Below, piece after piece: positions 1-6,526 of a stretch of 15,336 nucleotides of DNA. Numbering within the stretch: position 1 is the first letter of the stretch; every line of letters begins with the position of its first letter. This DNA is from Bacillota bacterium. GTDB lineage: Bacteria; Bacillota; Clostridia; Peptostreptococcales; Anaerovoracaceae. The notes below the pieces were generated by a model. The model worked only from the letters and a program-made list of their open reading frames with translations, had not been told where the DNA came from and did not search any database. The stretch covers positions 1 through 15,336 of the forward strand of contig JAGBGL010000047.1 in assembly GCA_017936025.1 (NCBI GenBank), read 5' to 3'. Made by a program: the position numbers and the translations under genes.

Positions 1-117
1 CAGCGGGAAGTAGCGGCTGATCTTATCATCAGCCGCTCTTATGTGTCCCGCATCGAAAAGCGGGCGCTCGAAAAACTCCGTGACGCCCTGAAAAACGAAA
101 AACTCCCGGACGAATAA
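1..117 (+). CDS. sigK: RNA polymerase sporulation sigma factor, SigK-like (C-terminal 38 residues only)
   Basis: The window opens inside a gene, and frame 1 reads without a stop to TAA at 115-117. The residues are the helix-turn-helix of sigma region 4.2, which reads the promoter -35 element. The core ISRSYVSRIEKRALEKL is much closer to the SigK type than to SigE (which has SQSYISRLEKR) or SigG, as I remember those families. SigK is the late mother-cell sigma factor of endospore formers and drives coat and cortex maturation genes. The start and the pro-sequence lie outside the window, so neither processing nor a skin-type interruption can be judged. The stop codon sits in the loop of the terminator hairpin that follows. 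Assignment to the SigE/SigK group is firm; SigK itself is probable. Confidence 0.8.
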   Translation, partial: QREVAADLIISRSYVSRIEKRALEKLRDALKNEKLPDE

Positions 118-131
118 TGTCCGGGAGTTTT
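98..131. terminator. Bidirectional intrinsic terminator between sigK and the PBP gene
   Basis: AAAACTCCCGGAC (about 98-111) pairs with GTCCGGGAGTTTT (119-131) around a 7-nt loop, GAATAAT, which contains the sigma-factor stop codon. Each strand has a T-run after the stem, so the hairpin can serve the plus-strand sigma gene and the minus-strand PBP gene, whose stop is only 14 bp away. Confidence 0.8.
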
Positions 132-144
132 CTCATGTACCCGC

Positions 145-1800
145 TTACACACCCATTTCATACTGGATCATCCCTGATCCGGCAAGCCAGCGGGACACGG
201 CCGCGAACAGCGGCCCCGCTGAGCCGCTTCCCGATCTTCCATCTTCAACGAATACTGTGATAACATATTCCGGATCCTCTGCAGGAACATATCCCGTTAT
301 CCATCCGTGGACAACTTCGGCACCTCCCTGAACACTCTGCGCAGACCCCGTTTTAGCAGCCATCGTCACCTGTACTTTTTCCCTGTTTCCGGAACCTTCC
401 GGATTACCTTTATCACTCTCTATTAAGCCTCTTCCGGTCCCTGTGAGCATCGTTTTTCTCATCATCCGCTGAATATCAGCAGCAGTATCTTCTCCTAAAA
501 TGCGTTCTGCTTCCACTACCCCGGATTCATTTATCACCAGATGAACACCCGGGTCGATGCCTCCATTTGCTACTATTCCGGTAAGCTTCGCTATCTGCAG
601 CGGAGTGACCAGTATTTCGCCCTGTCCGAGTGCAATATTGGCAACAGCCGCTCCCTGACTCTCCTCTTCTGTAACAAGATTACCATCCTTTTCACCCGGA
701 TATCCATCAAGTACTGTGCTTCCAAGCCCCATTCGCTCTGCCATTTCCAGGATATCTCCGGTGCCTGTCTCCTGTGCGATCTGTATAAATGCACAATTAC
801 AGGAATCCGCAAATGCATCCTCAAAAGTTATACTGCCATGACCGGTCGCGCCGCCTGTACTGCAGCCCACAGCACGGCCGCCGACATCTTCGCTGCCGCT
901 GCAGGTATACACCCTGTCCGGATCGATCCCCTTTTCAAGCGCTGCCGCTGCCACAACAATTTTAAATACCGATCCCGGAGGATACTCTCCCTGAGTAACT
1001 TTATTTATAAGTTCTCCGTCATCGCTGTCTATATACTTTTCGACATTCGCCGGATCGAACACCGGCGTACTGGCAGCCGCAAGAATTTCTCCCGTATCGC
1101 AGTCAGTGACCGTTATTGCACCGCTTTTCGGACTATCCGCCAGGATCTGCTCGACCTTCTTCTGCAGGCTAAGATCCAGCGTCGTGATGATCCCGTCTTT
1201 AATGAACACGTCTCCATCCGCGGCAGATACTACCGTAAGACCTGTGCCTTGCAGCAGTGTCCCTTTGACATCCGCCGGCGCCGATACCGTTTTTTCAAAA
1301 GCCGAAAGTTCCTCATCATACATCAGTTCGATCCCGCTGGCACCCCTGCTGTCATCCTTATTTACATAACCTGTCATATGGACAGCCGGCTGATCATCGC
1401 TGTACCTTCTTCCTGCCTCAATGATATATGCATCAGAATTGCGGATCAGCCTAGCTGCAGTTTTCTTAGAATAATCTTCTGAAGCAAACACTCTGTACTG
1501 ACCTTTCTGTCCCTTGATTTCTTCTGCCGAAACCTCGTTGAGAGCATTCATGGTCTCTCCGTCAAAATCTTCAGCTTTGATGATATAAATATATTCCTGC
1601 TGCTGGCCCGCTATCGGGTTGCCGCTCCTGTCATAAATAGTCCCTCGCCTGTCAGCTCCTTCAAGAATTATCTGCTGCTGCGCATAGGCAGCAGCAGACA
1701 GATCGTCATGTCCTGCTATCTGTATATATGCAAGTCTTCCCGTCAGAGCTGCAAACAGCACTGCACCGGCTATAACCAGTGCCTTCCACCTTTTTCTCAT
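145..1800 (-). CDS. Class B penicillin-binding protein (peptidoglycan D,D-transpeptidase)
   Basis: A 551-aa protein that cross-links peptidoglycan stems on the outer face of the membrane. It has a basic N-terminus, one membrane anchor (about residues 6-25) and the class B hallmark RRGTIYDRSGNPIA (about 51-64). The transpeptidase motifs are all present: SVFK (277-280, catalytic Ser277), SCN (333-335) and KTG (483-485). There is no PASTA domain and no glycosyltransferase domain. An ATG 33 nt further upstream is in frame, but I chose MRKRWKAL because AAGAGGTG (1808-1815) lies 7 nt before it and the longer form has no ribosome site. The place next to sigK suggests a sporulation role (cortex or engulfment), in the manner of SpoVD, but that is inference. 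Its ribosome binding site lies in a terminator-like hairpin. Confidence 0.9.
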   Translation of the reverse strand: MRKRWKALVIAGAVLFAALTGRLAYIQIAGHDDLSAAAYAQQQIILEGADRRGTIYDRSGNPIAGQQQEYIYIIKAEDFDGETMNALNEVSAEEIKGQKGQYRVFASEDYSKKTAARLIRNSDAYIIEAGRRYSDDQPAVHMTGYVNKDDSRGASGIELMYDEELSAFEKTVSAPADVKGTLLQGTGLTVVSAADGDVFIKDGIITTLDLSLQKKVEQILADSPKSGAITVTDCDTGEILAAASTPVFDPANVEKYIDSDDGELINKVTQGEYPPGSVFKIVVAAAALEKGIDPDRVYTCSGSEDVGGRAVGCSTGGATGHGSITFEDAFADSCNCAFIQIAQETGTGDILEMAERMGLGSTVLDGYPGEKDGNLVTEEESQGAAVANIALGQGEILVTPLQIAKLTGIVANGGIDPGVHLVINESGVVEAERILGEDTAADIQRMMRKTMLTGTGRGLIESDKGNPEGSGNREKVQVTMAAKTGSAQSVQGGAEVVHGWITGYVPAEDPEYVITVFVEDGRSGSGSAGPLFAAVSRWLAGSGMIQYEMGV

Positions 1801-1847
1801 AAAAAAACACCTCTTATACGGCATTATTGCCATTATAAAAGGTGTTT
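1801..1847 (-). terminator. Terminator-like hairpin that contains the PBP ribosome binding site
   Basis: Read on the minus strand, AACACCT (1840-1846) pairs with AGGTGTT (1806-1812). The stem continues through a TTATA-type arm (1814-1818 with 1834-1838) and an inner GGCA/TGCC stem (1820-1823 with 1828-1831) closed by a 4-nt loop. Seven T residues follow (1801-1807), and the next base begins the PBP start codon. It therefore has the form of a Rho-independent terminator for the DUF1015 transcript. The 3' arm contains AAGAGGTG, the PBP Shine-Dalgarno sequence, so translation of any read-through or locally started transcript could also be restrained. Confidence 0.65.
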
Positions 1848-1889
1848 ATTCTCAATTGTATATTATCGCTTCATTCACTGCACAGTATT

Positions 1890-3131
1890 TTACAGCTGAT
1901 GCACGAAAAGTCCGCTTCCAAGTTTAGGTTCAAACCATGTGGATTTAGGAGGCATTACCATATCATTGTCCGATACATTCATCAGATCGCTGATTTCAAC
2001 CGGATGCACTGCAAAAGCAACTTTCATATCTTCTCTGCAGCGTCTTTCCAGTTCACCCAGACCTCTGATTCCTCCTACGAAGTCGATCCGTTTATCAGTT
2101 CTCGGATCAGCAATACCCAGGATCGGTCCCAGTACATTGTTCTGCAGTATAGCTACATCCAGAGAGTCTATAACATGGTCAGGAATGATAGCTTCTGCAG
2201 CAGTCAGCTTGTACCAGCTTCCATCAAGATACATTCCGAATACATGCTTTGCTTCCGGTCTGTATTCAGTTTTGCCTTTATTTTCAACAGTAAATCCGGC
2301 TGCTTCCACCCTGCTGATAAACTCTTCAGGAGTGTTACCGTTCAGATCTTTAACTACACGGTTATAATCAAAGACATTCAGATCTTCATCAGGGAAAATG
2401 ACAGCCATAAAGAAGTTGAATTCCTCTTCTCCTGTATAGTCAGGATTTTCTTCTCTTCTTTTCAGTCCTACTTTGCATGCAGATGCACTTCTGTGGTGAC
2501 CGTCTGCGATATATAAAGCAGATATTCCGCCGAACAGCTGAGTGAGATTTTCCACCAGCTGCACATCTGTTACCGGCCACAGGATGTGTCTGATCCCGTC
2601 GCCTGTCACGATGTCGTATTCAGGCTCATTGGAAGCAGCCCAGCCTTCCACCAGCACACGGATGCGTTTGTCATCTCTGTAAGTCAGGAAAACAGGCTCT
2701 GTATTGGCATTGCACACATCGAAATGATTGATTCTGTCGATTTCCTTTTCTACACGTGTGAATTCATGTTTCTTAATAGTATTATTCTGGTATTCATCCA
2801 CAGATACAGTTCCTACGATCCCTGTCTGAACTCTTCCTTCCATGACCTGTCTGTAAATATACAGCATAGGAGTTTCGTCCTGGATGAAAACCCCGCTTTC
2901 CAGATTTGCCGCAATATTGCTCTTAGCCTTCTCATACACACTGATATCGTAGGCATTTTCCTGCTCTGGCATATCAATTTCCGCACGGCAGATATGAAGG
3001 AAGCTGTAAGGGTTGCCCTCAGCCATTGCTGCCGCTTCTTTTCTGTTCATTACATCATATGGCAGAGAACATACTTTGTCTGCATATTCCTTTGCCGGTC
3101 TTATTGCTTTAAAAGGTCTTACTACAGCCAT
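1890..3131 (-). CDS. DUF1015 family protein
   Basis: A 413-aa soluble protein that starts AVVRPFKAIRP, the usual opening of DUF1015 proteins, which have near this length. Conserved-looking blocks are LPYDVMNR (23-30), KKHEFTRVEKEIDR (120-133) and ADGHHRSAS (209-217). The last resembles the GxHR-type nucleotide or phosphate-binding turn of the ParB/sulfiredoxin fold, an analogy I infer rather than show. No signal peptide or membrane segment is visible. The family is often found beside serA/serC in other Firmicutes; its reaction is not something I can state from sequence. Here the ATG overlaps the cmk stop by one base (TAATG), and AGAGGT lies about 9 nt upstream, so translation is probably coupled to cmk. 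Confidence 0.88.
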   Translation of the reverse strand: MAVVRPFKAIRPAKEYADKVCSLPYDVMNRKEAAAMAEGNPYSFLHICRAEIDMPEQENAYDISVYEKAKSNIAANLESGVFIQDETPMLYIYRQVMEGRVQTGIVGTVSVDEYQNNTIKKHEFTRVEKEIDRINHFDVCNANTEPVFLTYRDDKRIRVLVEGWAASNEPEYDIVTGDGIRHILWPVTDVQLVENLTQLFGGISALYIADGHHRSASACKVGLKRREENPDYTGEEEFNFFMAVIFPDEDLNVFDYNRVVKDLNGNTPEEFISRVEAAGFTVENKGKTEYRPEAKHVFGMYLDGSWYKLTAAEAIIPDHVIDSLDVAILQNNVLGPILGIADPRTDKRIDFVGGIRGLGELERRCREDMKVAFAVHPVEISDLMNVSDNDMVMPPKSTWFEPKLGSGLFVHQL

Positions 3132-3784
3132 TATTTTGTTACCTCTTTAAAAATAAAATCCGTTACTTCTTCTATAGACATTCCTGTTGTATCCAGCTCT
3201 ATCGCATCATCTGCTTTCTTAAGAGGATTCAGCTTTCTTGTCATATCATTATGGTCGCGTTTTATAATATCATCCAGCACAGTTTCATAAGATACATCCT
3301 GACCTTTTTCAATCAGTTCCTTATATCTGCGGTCCGCACGTTCCTCCGCGGAAGCTGTCATAAAGAATTTGAATTCGGCATCAGTCAGCACATTAGTACC
3401 GATATCTCTTCCGTCCATAATGATGCTCTTTGTCTGTCCCATTTTTCTCTGCAGTTCTACCAGCTTTTCTCTTACTGCAGGAATCGCTGAAACTCTGGAA
3501 GCCATCATAGACATTTCATTTGTGCGTATCTTATCATTGACTATTTCTCCGTCCAGGATAATATCTCCCTTTGAGAAATCTATTTCAGTGCTGTCCAGCA
3601 TCTGCTGCATAGCCGCCGCATCATCAGGATCAATACTGGTTGTCAGTGTCTTATATCCTACCGCACGGTACATCGCTCCTGTATCGATGTAATCCAGCCC
3701 CAGTTTCTTTCCTACGGCTTTGGCAATAGTACTTTTTCCGGCACCGCTGGGTCCGTCGATCGCAACTCTGATTATTTTACTCAT
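3131..3784 (-). CDS. cmk: (d)CMP kinase (cytidylate kinase)
   Basis: A 217-aa cytoplasmic kinase that phosphorylates CMP and dCMP with ATP to give CDP and dCDP. It is of normal length for the bacterial family. The P-loop GPSGAGKST is at 11-19, the CMP-site segment DYIDTGAMYRAVG at 31-43, the conserved DGRDIGT at 124-130, and a lid region with RRYKEL and KRDHND follows. An AAAGGAG site lies about 10 nt before the ATG. The gene starts 15 bp after the nrdR stop and its own stop overlaps the next start. The classical neighbours of cmk (plsC, ispH, rpsA) are absent. Being downstream of nrdR makes metabolic sense, since CDP is a ribonucleotide reductase substrate. Confidence 0.97.
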   Translation of the reverse strand: MSKIIRVAIDGPSGAGKSTIAKAVGKKLGLDYIDTGAMYRAVGYKTLTTSIDPDDAAAMQQMLDSTEIDFSKGDIILDGEIVNDKIRTNEMSMMASRVSAIPAVREKLVELQRKMGQTKSIIMDGRDIGTNVLTDAEFKFFMTASAEERADRRYKELIEKGQDVSYETVLDDIIKRDHNDMTRKLNPLKKADDAIELDTTGMSIEEVTDFIFKEVTK

Positions 3785-3799
3785 AGTGCTTCTGCTCCT

Positions 3800-4264
3800 T
3801 TATAACCCCTTCTTATTGAGAAGAAGTTTTTCGATTTCTTCAACGAATGTATTTACGTCTGTAAACTGACGGTATACGGAAGCAAACCGTACATATGCAA
3901 CTTCATCCAGTTTACGGAGACGTTCCATGATCAGCTCTCCGATAAATGTACTTTCTACTTCTTTTTCCATCATGTTGTTAAGTCCGCGTTCGATTTCGTC
4001 CACGATTTTTTCCATCTCTGCAATCGGTACAGGACGCTTTTCGCAGGATCTGATGATACCATTCATGATTTTATTGCGGTCAAAAGCTTCTCTGCTTCCA
4101 TCCTTTTTAATTACCATCAGGATCATCTGCTCTACTTTTTCATAAGTAGTGAATCTTTTTCCGCATGCGTCGCATTCACGTCTTCTGCGGATAGAATGAC
4201 CGTCTTCTGTAGGTCTTGAGTCTATTACTTTTGTATCCTGATTTTCACAAAATGGGCACTTCAT
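3800..4264 (-). CDS. nrdR: Transcriptional repressor NrdR
   Basis: A 154-aa zinc-ribbon/ATP-cone repressor of ribonucleotide reductase genes, which senses the ATP/dATP balance. The zinc ligands are the pairs Cys3/Cys6 (CPFC) and Cys31/Cys34 (CDAC). The DNA-contacting segment SIRRRREC and the motif RFTTYE follow, then an ATP-cone from about residue 49 to 139. The length is normal. An in-frame ATG 24 nt upstream would give MYLQEELK first, but the family begins with MKCPFC, and AGGAGGA lies 7 nt before that ATG, so I start at 4264. Its promoter contains a near-consensus NrdR box, which indicates autoregulation. It is probably transcribed together with cmk and the DUF1015 gene. Confidence 0.97.
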   Translation of the reverse strand: MKCPFCENQDTKVIDSRPTEDGHSIRRRRECDACGKRFTTYEKVEQMILMVIKKDGSREAFDRNKIMNGIIRSCEKRPVPIAEMEKIVDEIERGLNNMMEKEVESTFIGELIMERLRKLDEVAYVRFASVYRQFTDVNTFVEEIEKLLLNKKGL

Positions 4265-4283
4265 TTTCAGTTCCTCCTGTAAA

Positions 4284-4328
4284 TACAATTATTGTAATCT
4301 ATATTTCAGATTTTACTATATATTGTGT
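4284..4328 (-). promoter_or_regulatory. NrdR boxes upstream of nrdR
   Basis: On the minus strand, ACACAATATATAGTAA (4313-4328) matches 14 of 16 positions of the NrdR box consensus as I know it (ACACWATATATWGTGT). A second, imperfect palindrome, TACAATAATTGTA (4284-4296), is centred about 31 bp downstream, the three-helical-turn spacing typical of paired NrdR boxes. The second site has only about a half-site match. Together they indicate repression of this transcript by its own first product. Confidence 0.75.
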
Positions 4329-4338
4329 TTTAAAGCAA
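4310..4338 (-). promoter_or_regulatory. Promoter of the nrdR-cmk-DUF1015 operon
   Basis: Minus-strand -35 TTGCTT (4333-4338) and -10 TAAAAT (4310-4315) are separated by exactly 17 bp. The first NrdR box fills most of the spacer and touches the -10, so bound NrdR would block RNA polymerase. The -35 lies 4 bp after the stop codon of the upstream ylmC-like gene, and there is no terminator between, so read-through from that gene is also possible. Confidence 0.6.
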
Positions 4339-4342
4339 GTTT

Positions 4343-4600
4343 TTAGGGAATTTGTTCGACCGTAACCGGGACTTCCACAAGTATAACATCTTCTCCTACT
4401 GTCCTCACGTCTTTCCACTTTATAACGAAGTCCTCGCTTTCTTTTCCAAACAGATTAAAAAAACCTCTCTGCCGCGGAAGCACTATTCCTTCTATCCTTC
4501 CTTCTTTCAGGTTTATTTCAATATCGCAGACATATCCCATGCTCTTTCCGTCGCAGATATTGATAACCTCCTTATCTTTTATAGAATCTGTATTCAGCAT
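4343..4600 (-). CDS. YlmC/YmxH family sporulation protein (PRC-barrel-like)
   Basis: An 85-aa single-domain protein. The pattern KEVINICDGKSMGYVCDIEINLKEGRIEGIVLPRQ, followed by a DFVIKWKDVRTVGEDVILVEV strand series, is characteristic of the YlmC/YmxH family, small PRC-barrel-type proteins kept in endospore formers. Their molecular role is not well defined. There is no signal peptide or membrane segment. GGGAGGG lies about 6 nt before the ATG. It is followed after about 80 bp by nrdR on the same strand. Its promoter must lie between the agcS terminator and 4600, but I see no convincing vegetative -35/-10 pair, which would be consistent with a sporulation sigma factor. Confidence 0.85.
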   Translation of the reverse strand: MLNTDSIKDKEVINICDGKSMGYVCDIEINLKEGRIEGIVLPRQRGFFNLFGKESEDFVIKWKDVRTVGEDVILVEVPVTVEQIP

Positions 4601-4636
4601 TTGTATCCCTCCCAGTGTTTGTCCTTTATATATGTA

Positions 4637-4684
4637 TATAAAAAACGGCAGAAATAAGAACCGTTAAATTCTCATTCTGCCGTT
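4637..4684 (-). terminator. Intrinsic terminator after the AgcS symporter gene
   Basis: On the minus strand AACGGCAGAA (4675-4684) pairs with TTCTGCCGTT (4644-4653), a perfect 10-bp stem with a 21-nt loop, followed by a run of T residues. It lies 23 bp after the symporter stop codon. Confidence 0.85.
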
Positions 4685-4707
4685 AATTTAATATTTTCTG
4701 TAATGCA

Positions 4708-6135
4708 TTAAGCTCTCAGTCTGCCGTCTTCCAGTCTTTCGAAATAGTCTTTTGTTTCCTTTACAACTACTCCGCTCAGAGCTACCAGAGCTATCAGGTT
4801 TGGAATAGCCATCAGACCGTTGCAGATATCTGCCAGTGTCCATACTGCGCTTACTGTAATGAATGGTCCGATCAGAACTGCCAGTACATAAACCCATCTG
4901 TAAGCAGTCAGTGCAGACCCGTGTTTACCTGTCAGATATTCGAAACATCTTTCACTGTAGTAGTCCCATCCCAGGATAGTAGTGAATGCGAAGAATGACA
5001 GACAAACCATCAGAACGAAAGATCCCATCTGAGAAGACCAAGGTAATCCCTGTCCAAAGGCATATGCAGTTACCTGTGCGCCTTCCAGACCATTTGCCAT
5101 AGCAAAGTCATAAGCTCCTGTTACCATAATTGTCAGACCAGTCAGAGTACAGATAATTATAGTATCGATAAATGTACCTGTCATGTTTACCAGACCCTGT
5201 CTTACAGGTTCATTTGTCTGTGCTGCTGCAGATGCGATAGGTGCAGAACCCAGACCTGCTTCGTTGGAGAAGATACCTCTTGCAACACCCTTCTGCATAG
5301 CGATCATCAGAGCACCCAGTGCACCGCCTGCTGCCGCTCTCAGTCCGAATGCACTTGCAATGATTTCTTTGATTGCATTTGGAATTTCAGCAATGTTTGT
5401 AATCAGGATGCAGACACATACGATAACATAAATGATTGCCATGAAAGGAACGACTACAGATGTAACACTTGCAATACGTTTGATACCACCTACTACTACC
5501 AGTGCTACCAGTGCTGCACATATGATAGCTGTCGCAACTGTTGCGATAGAATAGTCCAGTCCAAACAGGCTTACTGTATTTTCCATGTTAGGATCGAAGA
5601 ATCCCTGCACTGCAGTTGCGATACCGTTTACCTGTGTGATAGTACCTATACCTAACAGTCCGGCACCGATTCCGAATATAGCAAATAATTTAGCCAGAGG
5701 CTTCCATTTCTTACCCATACCGTTTTCGATATAGAAGAATGGTCCTCCCAGGAAATGGCCGCCATCAGAGACTGTACGGTATTTTACAGCCAGCAGACAT
5801 TCCGCATATTTTGTCGCCATACCGAAGCATGCTGCCAGGATCATCCAGAACAGTGCTCCGGGACCGCCTGCGATTACTGCTGTTGCGATACCTACGATAT
5901 TACCTGTACCGATTGTTGCTGCCATTGCTGTACACAGTGCACCGAAGCTTGTTACTTCACCTGTTGCACCTTCTTCGTTTTTAACCATGTACTTGAATGC
6001 CAGAGGCAGTTTTCTGAACTGCAGTATTCCAAGTCTTACTGTCAGCATAATACCTACTGCCATAATGAACACGCACATCCACGGTCCCCATACGACGTCA
6101 TCGATTGCCACTAATACATTTGTTAATGCTTCCAT
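4708..6135 (-). CDS. Alanine/glycine:cation symporter, AgcS (AlsT) family
   Basis: A 475-aa membrane protein with about 10-11 hydrophobic segments, the usual size for sodium- or proton-coupled AgcS carriers that import alanine and glycine. Diagnostic blocks are TSFGALCTAMAATIGTGNIVG (62-82), GGPGALFWM (90-98) and GVARGIFSNEAGLGSAPI (283-300). The start follows AGAGAGGT about 10 nt upstream. The leader carries a glycine riboswitch and terminator, so glycine is probably a physiological substrate, whereas the protein sequence alone would not separate glycine from alanine. It is monocistronic, with a terminator on its 3' side. No glycine cleavage genes are nearby. Confidence 0.95.
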   Translation of the reverse strand: MEALTNVLVAIDDVVWGPWMCVFIMAVGIMLTVRLGILQFRKLPLAFKYMVKNEEGATGEVTSFGALCTAMAATIGTGNIVGIATAVIAGGPGALFWMILAACFGMATKYAECLLAVKYRTVSDGGHFLGGPFFYIENGMGKKWKPLAKLFAIFGIGAGLLGIGTITQVNGIATAVQGFFDPNMENTVSLFGLDYSIATVATAIICAALVALVVVGGIKRIASVTSVVVPFMAIIYVIVCVCILITNIAEIPNAIKEIIASAFGLRAAAGGALGALMIAMQKGVARGIFSNEAGLGSAPIASAAAQTNEPVRQGLVNMTGTFIDTIIICTLTGLTIMVTGAYDFAMANGLEGAQVTAYAFGQGLPWSSQMGSFVLMVCLSFFAFTTILGWDYYSERCFEYLTGKHGSALTAYRWVYVLAVLIGPFITVSAVWTLADICNGLMAIPNLIALVALSGVVVKETKDYFERLEDGRLRA

Positions 6136-6171
6136 TTCGTTTAACCTCTCTCTTTGTTATAAATAGATAAT

Positions 6172-6208
6172 AAAAAAAGCCGTTTCCTCGGAACTATCCG
6201 GGAACGAC
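6172..6208 (-). terminator. Riboswitch expression-platform terminator before the AgcS gene
   Basis: Minus-strand GTCGTTCC-CGGA pairs with TTCCG-GG-AACGGC (6179-6208, with small bulges), then seven T residues (6172-6178). It lies between the glycine aptamer and the symporter start. Its 5' arm contains GTTCCCGG, which is also exactly complementary to CCGGGAAC in the aptamer, so two structures can compete. Confidence 0.8.
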
Positions 6209-6263
6209 TCCAGAGATTCGGCCAAAGCTATTAAGATAAATCCATAATAAAAAAACTTATCCG

Positions 6264-6344
6264 CCCTGTCCTTTTGCCTGAGAGATCACCGGGTCTGTCA
6301 GTTCCCGGCTTACACCTTCGGCGCTCATTTGAGACTCTCCAGAG
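6264..6344 (-). promoter_or_regulatory. Glycine riboswitch, single aptamer
   Basis: On the minus strand the aptamer carries the conserved glycine-riboswitch blocks in order: CTCTGGAGAG, GCGCCGAAGG, a P3 stem CCGGG/CCCGG, then CTCTCAGGCAAAAGGACAG. P1 forms between CUCUG (6340-6344) and CAGGG (6264-6268). Only one full aptamer is present. The 60 nt after it contain a weak hairpin (GATAA/TTATC) and a second copy of CTCTGGAG (6208-6215), which may be remnants of the usual second aptamer. It governs the AgcS symporter through the terminator that follows. Confidence 0.93.
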
Positions 6345-6373
6345 TATCATAGTTTTTTCTCCCCCAGGCCTCA

Positions 6374-6436
6374 ATAAAAAACTGCAAGGCCGAGTTTGAT
6401 GACAACTAATGTCAATATACTACCATGCCTTGCAGT
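6374..6436 (-). terminator. Terminator of the small alarmone synthetase / lipoprotein operon
   Basis: Minus-strand ACTGCAAGGC (6427-6436) pairs perfectly with GCCTTGCAGT (6381-6390), followed by TTTTTTATT. The 36-nt loop holds a smaller hairpin built on TGACA/TGTCA-type arms (about 6396-6415). It is 90 bp after the lipoprotein stop and directly upstream of the glycine riboswitch, so it separates the two transcripts. Confidence 0.7.
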
Positions 6437-6462
6437 CATTTTCAATACACTTTTTTAATTTT

Positions 6463-6525
6463 TATGCATTATTTTTATATAATATCTGCATACTTGTGCA
6501 TAAATTGTATGCAATTGAATACAAT
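6463..6525. promoter_or_regulatory. Cluster of TGCATA/TATGCA motifs and nested palindromes
   Basis: In this non-coding AT-rich stretch the hexamer TGCATA or its complement occurs at 6463, 6487, 6497 and 6508. The last three are about one helical turn apart. TGCATAC (6487-6493) and GTATGCA (6507-6513) form an inverted repeat, and ATTGTAT (6504-6510) with ATACAAT (6519-6525) forms a second, overlapping one. The pattern resembles operator sites of dimeric repressors, but the protein is unknown. It lies in the 391-bp gap between the lipoprotein and symporter genes, which otherwise holds only the terminators and the riboswitch. Confidence 0.35.
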
Positions 6526-6526
6526 C

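Noticed and set aside
541..1482. Long open frame (313 codons) on the plus strand within the PBP gene
   Set aside because: It is antisense to a PBP with all catalytic motifs, has no ribosome binding site, and its product is Cys/Ile-rich with no family likeness.
1842..2516. 224-codon frame on the plus strand opposite the DUF1015 gene
   Set aside because: Antisense to a well-supported gene; biased composition and no start signals.
4688..4897. 69-codon minus-strand frame overlapping the 3' end of the AgcS gene
   Set aside because: It is in another frame of the symporter gene, with low-complexity Ser/Arg-rich product and no start signals.
6251..6257. T-run (minus strand) directly after the glycine aptamer as a first terminator
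   Set aside because: No stable hairpin ends next to this run; the aptamer P1 is 6 nt or more away and the clear terminator is at 6172-6208.
6345..6373. Possible agcS promoter TTGAGG-17-TATGAT just before the glycine aptamer
   Set aside because: The predicted start would fall inside GGAGAG, removing the 5' strand of aptamer P1. The true promoter is probably further upstream, but no good pair was found.
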